From assembly GCA_021234155.1 (NCBI GenBank), contig JAJEKV010000093.1, positions 1,178,001 through 1,242,000 on the forward strand: 64,000 nt of DNA. The letters are read 5' to 3'. A program made the position numbers and the translations under genes. This DNA comes from Isoetes taiwanensis. Lineage: Eukaryota > Streptophyta > Lycopodiopsida > Isoetales > Isoetaceae. A model generated the notes under the pieces. That model was not told the DNA's origin, made no database searches, and was given only the letters and a program-made list of their open reading frames with translations. Every line of letters starts with the position of its first letter. Within the stretch, counting starts at the first letter, position 1. Of this stretch, positions 59,880 to 64,000 are shown piece by piece.

Positions 59880-62104
59880 TCCATGCCCCACAAATTGACC
59901 CATATTGAGATCCAAGCACGTAAAAGATCTTGATCCCCGTCAGTTGCCCAACATTTGCATGACCTTAACTTGGTGCTTACATAAGTTGCCCTTGGCTCCC
60001 GAGGGGGATGATCGGCATGCCCAATTCTTGTGTGCCCGTTCACAAAGTATGGTCCTTGCCCTAGAGTCGTTCACTTTGCATACGCCTCACCTTCTTGAAG
60101 TTAGTGAATGTGACACGTTCATCGGCAATCTTCCTTGCACCCAATATGGCACATTGTATTATCTCTTCACGGGAGGTGTTCACCACAAACCCCTGCTTCC
60201 TTCATGGACCTAGATGACAAGAGAATTATATTCTTGCAAAATCAAAATAGGCTACAAATGATGATTAGAAGTTATACGATGTATGCCATGTGTGTCTCCA
60301 CGTTGTTGGTTAGAATGTAGAGGAGCAGTCAATCCTCCGTCCCCTGAGTGCTTTCGTTTTGAAATGCCCAGCGCCTTTTCAAGGCACAATGCCATGCCTC
60401 TATGGCTGCATTAGTCTCTTGGTTGGAGTGAGGGGTACATCCTTGTAGCCAATACCCATTGGCAAATGTTTTTGGTCCTCCTTACTCATGGCCAGCCAAC
60501 TTGGGGTATTGAGGATATTTCCTCAATAAGTCCTCCAATTTCCTAGTTGCCTCCCTCCTTCTTGCCTCCCTATACTCTTCCGCATACACATTGTCCCCTA
60601 GAGGACCGTGGTACGTACATAATGTAACCAAGTTCCTTGAAATGGTCGTTCGTGCCACCTTGTTCTTGATGTTCTTACGCAACCACTTGATCCAAGCCCT
60701 CCTCACGTGCCATATGCAAATTTGCACGGGCACACTAGGAAAAACCTTTGAAATTAAACAATGTTAGTACACTTGTGATTTGCTTCCAAGGATTAGAGTT
60801 TGACAAGTTACTTTTTCGCGGCCTTTATCTCGGCATGGGCATCATCGTAATGATGCAAGAAGGCTGCCAATCGGGGATCATCTCGGCATAAGGACTCCTT
60901 TAGTGCTTGCATCCACTTTGTTATAGCTCCACTCTTTTGAGAATTGGTAATAACGTAAGCCAATGGTAAACCATTGGAATACTCATCAAAAGAAGTGTGA
61001 AAAGATAGAACCACGCATTAAACCATACACAATAATCAAATCAACACACAATAAAAGTTGAGGAAGAACCAGCACCTCTTGTCGTTTTGTTTTGAATGTA
61101 GAGTCCATGCAAATGGCTTTGTTCTTGCCAAATTTCAACATGGACTCCCTTTGGATTGAGTCATAACTCCTAATTGAAACAAGTCTCCTTGCTCATACAT
61201 GAACACAGAATCTTGATGTTGTTGAACCCACATGTCAATGCTAGTGGGAAGATCTTCATGTAGCTTCCATGTGTTACGAACAACTCCCTTTTCAATATTG
61301 TACCGCCCCAATTTTCAACACATCATCCCTACACATGCTTTCCTGTCCATTCACTTCAAGTCTCAACCTCCACCTCTCTTCATGCATGTTCATTACACTC
61401 GTGGTGTGCCATTGGACAAGCTTAAATCTTACCCATTCCCTCAATTCTTGTGAGATCCGGGGTGCTAGCTTGAACCTAACTCCAAAGGATGGGTCAACAA
61501 ACCTACCATGGCGAGGCAAACCTTGGATATTCTTGTGATCAAACCCATAATAAGTGATATGTGAAAAGTGCGGAAGGAAATAGAGTTGCGATTGTGAAAT
61601 GGCACCGGCAGCCCCTACGTATGCCCTCTCCCCTCTCAACCCTTTTCCCACGTGTTGGTGGACGTGGTCTTTCCTCAACCACATGAGTGTTTTTTGTCTT
61701 GTCACGAGGTCCATATGAACACCAATATCTGAATTGTGCATTACAAGTTAGTATTAATCTACTAGGTGTAATCTTAATGACAAGCACCTCAAATGACTTA
61801 AAAAGCAAGATTTATAATCAAACACATAGGCGAAAGCAAACACATAATCTTGGACTCATGATTTAAAACAAAAACACATGTATCAAACCAATACCTCTTC
61901 AACGTCACATATGAATCCTTGTAGGGTCTTTTTTAACACTCTCTCGAACCTTGAACTTCTTAGATAGAAATTGGCGGGTGCTTCACAATTCCTCTGCTCC
62001 CCAAGAACGAAATCTTGGACCCGGTGCGTATGGATGTAGCAAGTCCAAACAAGCATCCGCCACCCCTTGAATATCAATTTACAAAATGCTCTTCGGGATA
62101 CCAA
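59880..62104 (-). pseudogene. MURA-type MULE transposase, decayed, with SWIM finger
   Basis: On the minus strand, in order: an N-terminal region (62104-61290) with LAPRISQELREWVRFKLVQW; then VRNTWKLHEDLPTSIDMWVQ and FQLGVMTQSKG; then MDSTFKTKRQE with the first catalytic Asp (codon 61104-61106); FDEYSNGLPLAYVITNSQKS; HHYDDAHAEI with the second Asp (60841-60846); CIWHVRRAWIKWL; and NQETNAAIEAWHCALKRRW with the catalytic Glu (60398-60400). Last comes GNLCKHQVKVM, a SWIM zinc finger (59960-60010) whose second Cys appears replaced by Ser. Two short introns (about 61010-61085 and 60735-60820) fit the spacing. Several stops and frameshifts inactivate it. Confidence 0.85.
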
Positions 62105-62559
62105 TGTAAGTTGCCATGATCAAACAGCCATTTGGAGGTGTTTGAACATATCTCGACCCTGGAAATAAGAACAAGCAGAAAATGACAACGCTTGTTTTCG
62201 GGCTATTATCTCGACCCTAAAAGCCGGAAATAAAAACATTAAACACAAAATCGTAGCGCTTCTTTAAAGCCCTTGAACTTACCTCTTCTCTCTTACGCTC
62301 TAACTCGTCCATAGTCGCGGCCCGTACCGCGCATTAAGGCTCCTCCTCCATGCCTCGCTACTTCGACATCGACCACACGCGCGAGGGGCGAACCACACTC
62401 CGGATGGTGATCCCGGAGGGTGGTCTCGAACGTCCGCGTGTTCTCATTGTATTGGTTTGTCGTGCATGGGCCGCGGGAATTCAAACTTAGACCACGATTA
62501 GTCCCCGCTATCTCTACAGGCCCAAACATTCTCATATTCGCCTCCTAATCCGCAGGGGC

Positions 62560-63420
62560 AAATGACAATGGGGATCCCGGAGGAGGGATCACCACGGCGG
62601 ATAAGCGTCCCATGGTTATCATTGAGGGGATCGAGGAGGGGATCACTGACGGATAGCGTCCGCCGCTATCGACCATTAGGGTGATCAGGAGGAGGGATCT
62701 GCGTCCGGTGCCGGGGATCCCGGGAGGAGGTGATCCTGCCGGATAGCGTCGGCGGATTATCGACCATGGGGGTGATCGAGAAGGGGATCCAAGGTCCGGG
62801 GTGCCCGGGATCGAGGAGGAGGGATCACCTCGGCGGACAGGGTCCATGGCCAAGCATCCAGTGGCCGTGACTCCTACCGATAGGGTCCGGCCAACCACGG
62901 CCTGGGTGATCCCGAGGAGGGGATCAGCGTCGAGTGCGGGGATCCCGGAGAAGGGGATCACCTCTACGGATAAGCGTCCGGCCGTTATGTCCATTAGGGG
63001 TGATCCCGTGAGGGATCCCGTGCCGGGTGCCGGGGATCCTGAGGAGGGATCACCTCGGCCCGGAGGCCCGCCAAGTATCGGCCCATTAGGGTGTGATCTG
63101 AGGAGGGATCCAAGGTCGTGGTGCGGGGATCCGGAGGGGGATCACCTCGGCGGATATCGGCCCTAACAGCCATCGGCACCGCGGGGATCCGGAGGAGGAG
63201 GATCGCGTGGAGATCCCCGAGGCGGGGATCTCTCGAGGCTGCGACGGGCCACATTACTCCGGGTTTGACCTACGGGATGGTGCAGGCCCGATGTGGCGTC
63301 TGCCAGATATCTCGAAGCGAGGGTCTCCGAAGCGGACCCGTCGAGGAGACCGGGATCCGGGAGGCCGTAAATTTATCTCCGGGATCACCGAATCAAGGGT
63401 AAAAGTATCCTGAGCCCTCC
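62560..63420 (-). repeat. Right terminal inverted repeat with GGATC subrepeats
   Basis: Reverse complement of the left repeat: (g)gaggagggatcacc, cggcggataagcgtc, ccattaggggtgatc units, then the conserved end gtaaatttatctcc and gatcaccgaatcaagggtaa up to agtatcctgagccc. Sequence identity between the two sides is high at the very end and looser in the array. Confidence 0.85.
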
Positions 63421-63597
63421 GAGGCCTCACGAACGGTGAAAAAGAGGGCGGCCCTTCTTTCTAGTCTTTATATATGTTTAAAAAAGCCGAAACCCTAATA
63501 CGCACCCAAAAGCCCTAATACCGCAGTACGCACCCAAGAGCCCTAATACCGCGGGGGAGATTAGAACCCTATCCAAGCTTCGGCCGGGCGAACCAGC
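63421..63597 (+). promoter_or_regulatory. RPS11 promoter and 5' UTR with telo-box
   Basis: TATA-like tttatatatg lies near 63468. The telo-box aaaccctaa (63490-63498) follows and is typical of plant ribosomal-protein promoters, with further agccctaatacc words at about 63511 and 63538. Only about 50 bp separate the MULE end from the TATA-like box. Confidence 0.65.
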
Positions 63598-63903
63598 ATG
63601 GCGGACCAGGTAGGTCATCTTCCGTGCAAGATCTGGAGTCTCTTATTTTCTGTTTTGGTTTTGCACTTAAATTTTTCTTTTGTCGATCTGCAGACGGAGA
63701 GAGCTTTCCTTAAGCAGCCCAAGGTCTCCCTTACGTAAGTTCATTCTTTTAGTTCCGCGTTTCTGGTTATAGTCATATCTTAATACCTCATTTGGACTGC
63801 AGCGGGAAGAAATCTGGCAAAGGAAAGGCCCCCGGGAAGGCTGGAAATCGTTTCTGGAAGAATGTTGGTCTTGGATTCAAGACTCCACGAGAAGCTATTG
63901 AAG
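63598..63903 (+). CDS. RPS11: 40S ribosomal protein S11 (uS17), N-terminal exons
   Basis: uS17 is a core protein of the cytosolic small ribosomal subunit that binds 18S rRNA. Exon 1 (63598-63609) encodes MADQ and ends at cag|gtaggt. Exon 2 (63694-63734) encodes [13 protein letters not shown] and ends at ac|gtaagt. Exon 3 (63803-63903) encodes [20 protein letters not shown] then [13 protein letters not shown] and ends at g|gtattt. Splice sites are canonical, phases agree and no stop or frameshift is present. This matches plant S11 from the initiator to about residue 53 of roughly 160. The remaining exons lie beyond the window edge. The introns are short (84 and 68 bp). The gene symbol follows general usage. 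Confidence 0.95.
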
Positions 63904-64000
63904 GTATTTGTTTTAGCTAAGTAATGTCTTTTAGCTGTTTGACAAGCCTCTTGGATAATTTTGTAGTCATGTTAAATTGACGTTTTTGTTTTGTAATTCT

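Larger units (their letters stand above)
53624..63420. mobile_element. Mutator-like element with MURA transposase and ULP1-like gene
   Basis: Terminal sequence gctcgggatacttttaccct at 53625 recurs in reverse complement, with one difference, at the right end (about 63394-63413). The match continues inward through cttgattcggtgatcc and gagataaatttac to GGATC-rich subrepeats, making terminal inverted repeats of about 0.85 kb. Inside are a ULP1-like peptidase (plus strand), an unidentified plus-strand frame, two further GGATC arrays and a MURA-type transposase (minus strand). MULEs that carry a ULP1-like peptidase (for example Kaonashi/KI elements) are known in plants. All genes are decayed. No 8-11-bp target duplication was recognised, and the outermost bases are uncertain by about 10 bp. 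Confidence 0.85.

Noticed and set aside
53600-63440. 8-11-bp target duplication for the MULE
   Set aside because: I compared the flanks at several possible end positions and found no matching 8-11-mer.

Overview
This window looks like transposon-rich nuclear DNA of a land plant. The evidence is a spliced plant-type 40S ribosomal protein S11 gene with a telo-box in its promoter, SKP1-like and GID1-like carboxylesterase pseudogenes of plant type, plant-type Mutator-like, LINE and SINE elements, and very little coding capacity overall. The species cannot be fixed from the sequence. A Penelope-like reverse transcriptase would be unusual in a flowering plant and hints at a fern, lycophyte, bryophyte or gymnosperm, but that is inference.

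Layout. 1-2.7 kb: no recognised gene, one small inverted-repeat element. 2.73-11.31 kb: an LTR retrotransposon bounded by the 5-bp duplication tgaga, with a 1.7-kb 3' LTR, a 5' LTR that has lost its last ~1 kb, and no recognisable gag-pol. 11.4-12.6 kb: broken two-exon SKP1-like gene. 13.1-13.7 kb: dead-on-arrival LINE 3' end. 14.4-15.2 kb: AT-rich fold-back. 16.8-21.7 kb: degenerate LINE-type material (coiled-coil ORF1, AP endonuclease). 21.7-23.2 kb: copy A of a repeat family carrying the palindrome ctcgactcgcgagtcgag. 23.8-31.1 kb: a Penelope-like retroelement with a gag-like, RGG-tailed ORF1 and an RT ORF2, framed by a 45-bp direct repeat. 31-34.2 kb: minisatellites and purine-rich DNA. 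34.2-38.3 kb: a decayed LINE ending in (TTCC)n. 38.35-38.97 kb: two tRNA-like SINE heads facing each other. 39-40 kb: tandem repeats. 42.9-43.6 kb: three exon-like segments of an unidentified minus-strand gene. 47.3-47.9 kb: carboxylesterase pseudogene. 48.7-50.0 kb: copy B of the palindrome family, inverted relative to A and interrupted by a LINE insertion with clear target-site duplication. 50.6-53.5 kb: a third LINE.

53.62-63.42 kb: a ~9.8-kb Mutator-like DNA transposon. Its long terminal inverted repeats are built from GGATC-rich subrepeats. It carries a decayed MURA-type transposase (DDE residues and SWIM finger visible) on the minus strand and a decayed ULP1-like cysteine peptidase on the plus strand. 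It ends about 50 bp upstream of the TATA-like box of the RPS11 gene (63.60 kb to the window edge), the only gene here that looks intact and functional.

The genes do not form a pathway. The window is best read as nested mobile elements between a few host-gene relics, with one housekeeping gene at the right edge.
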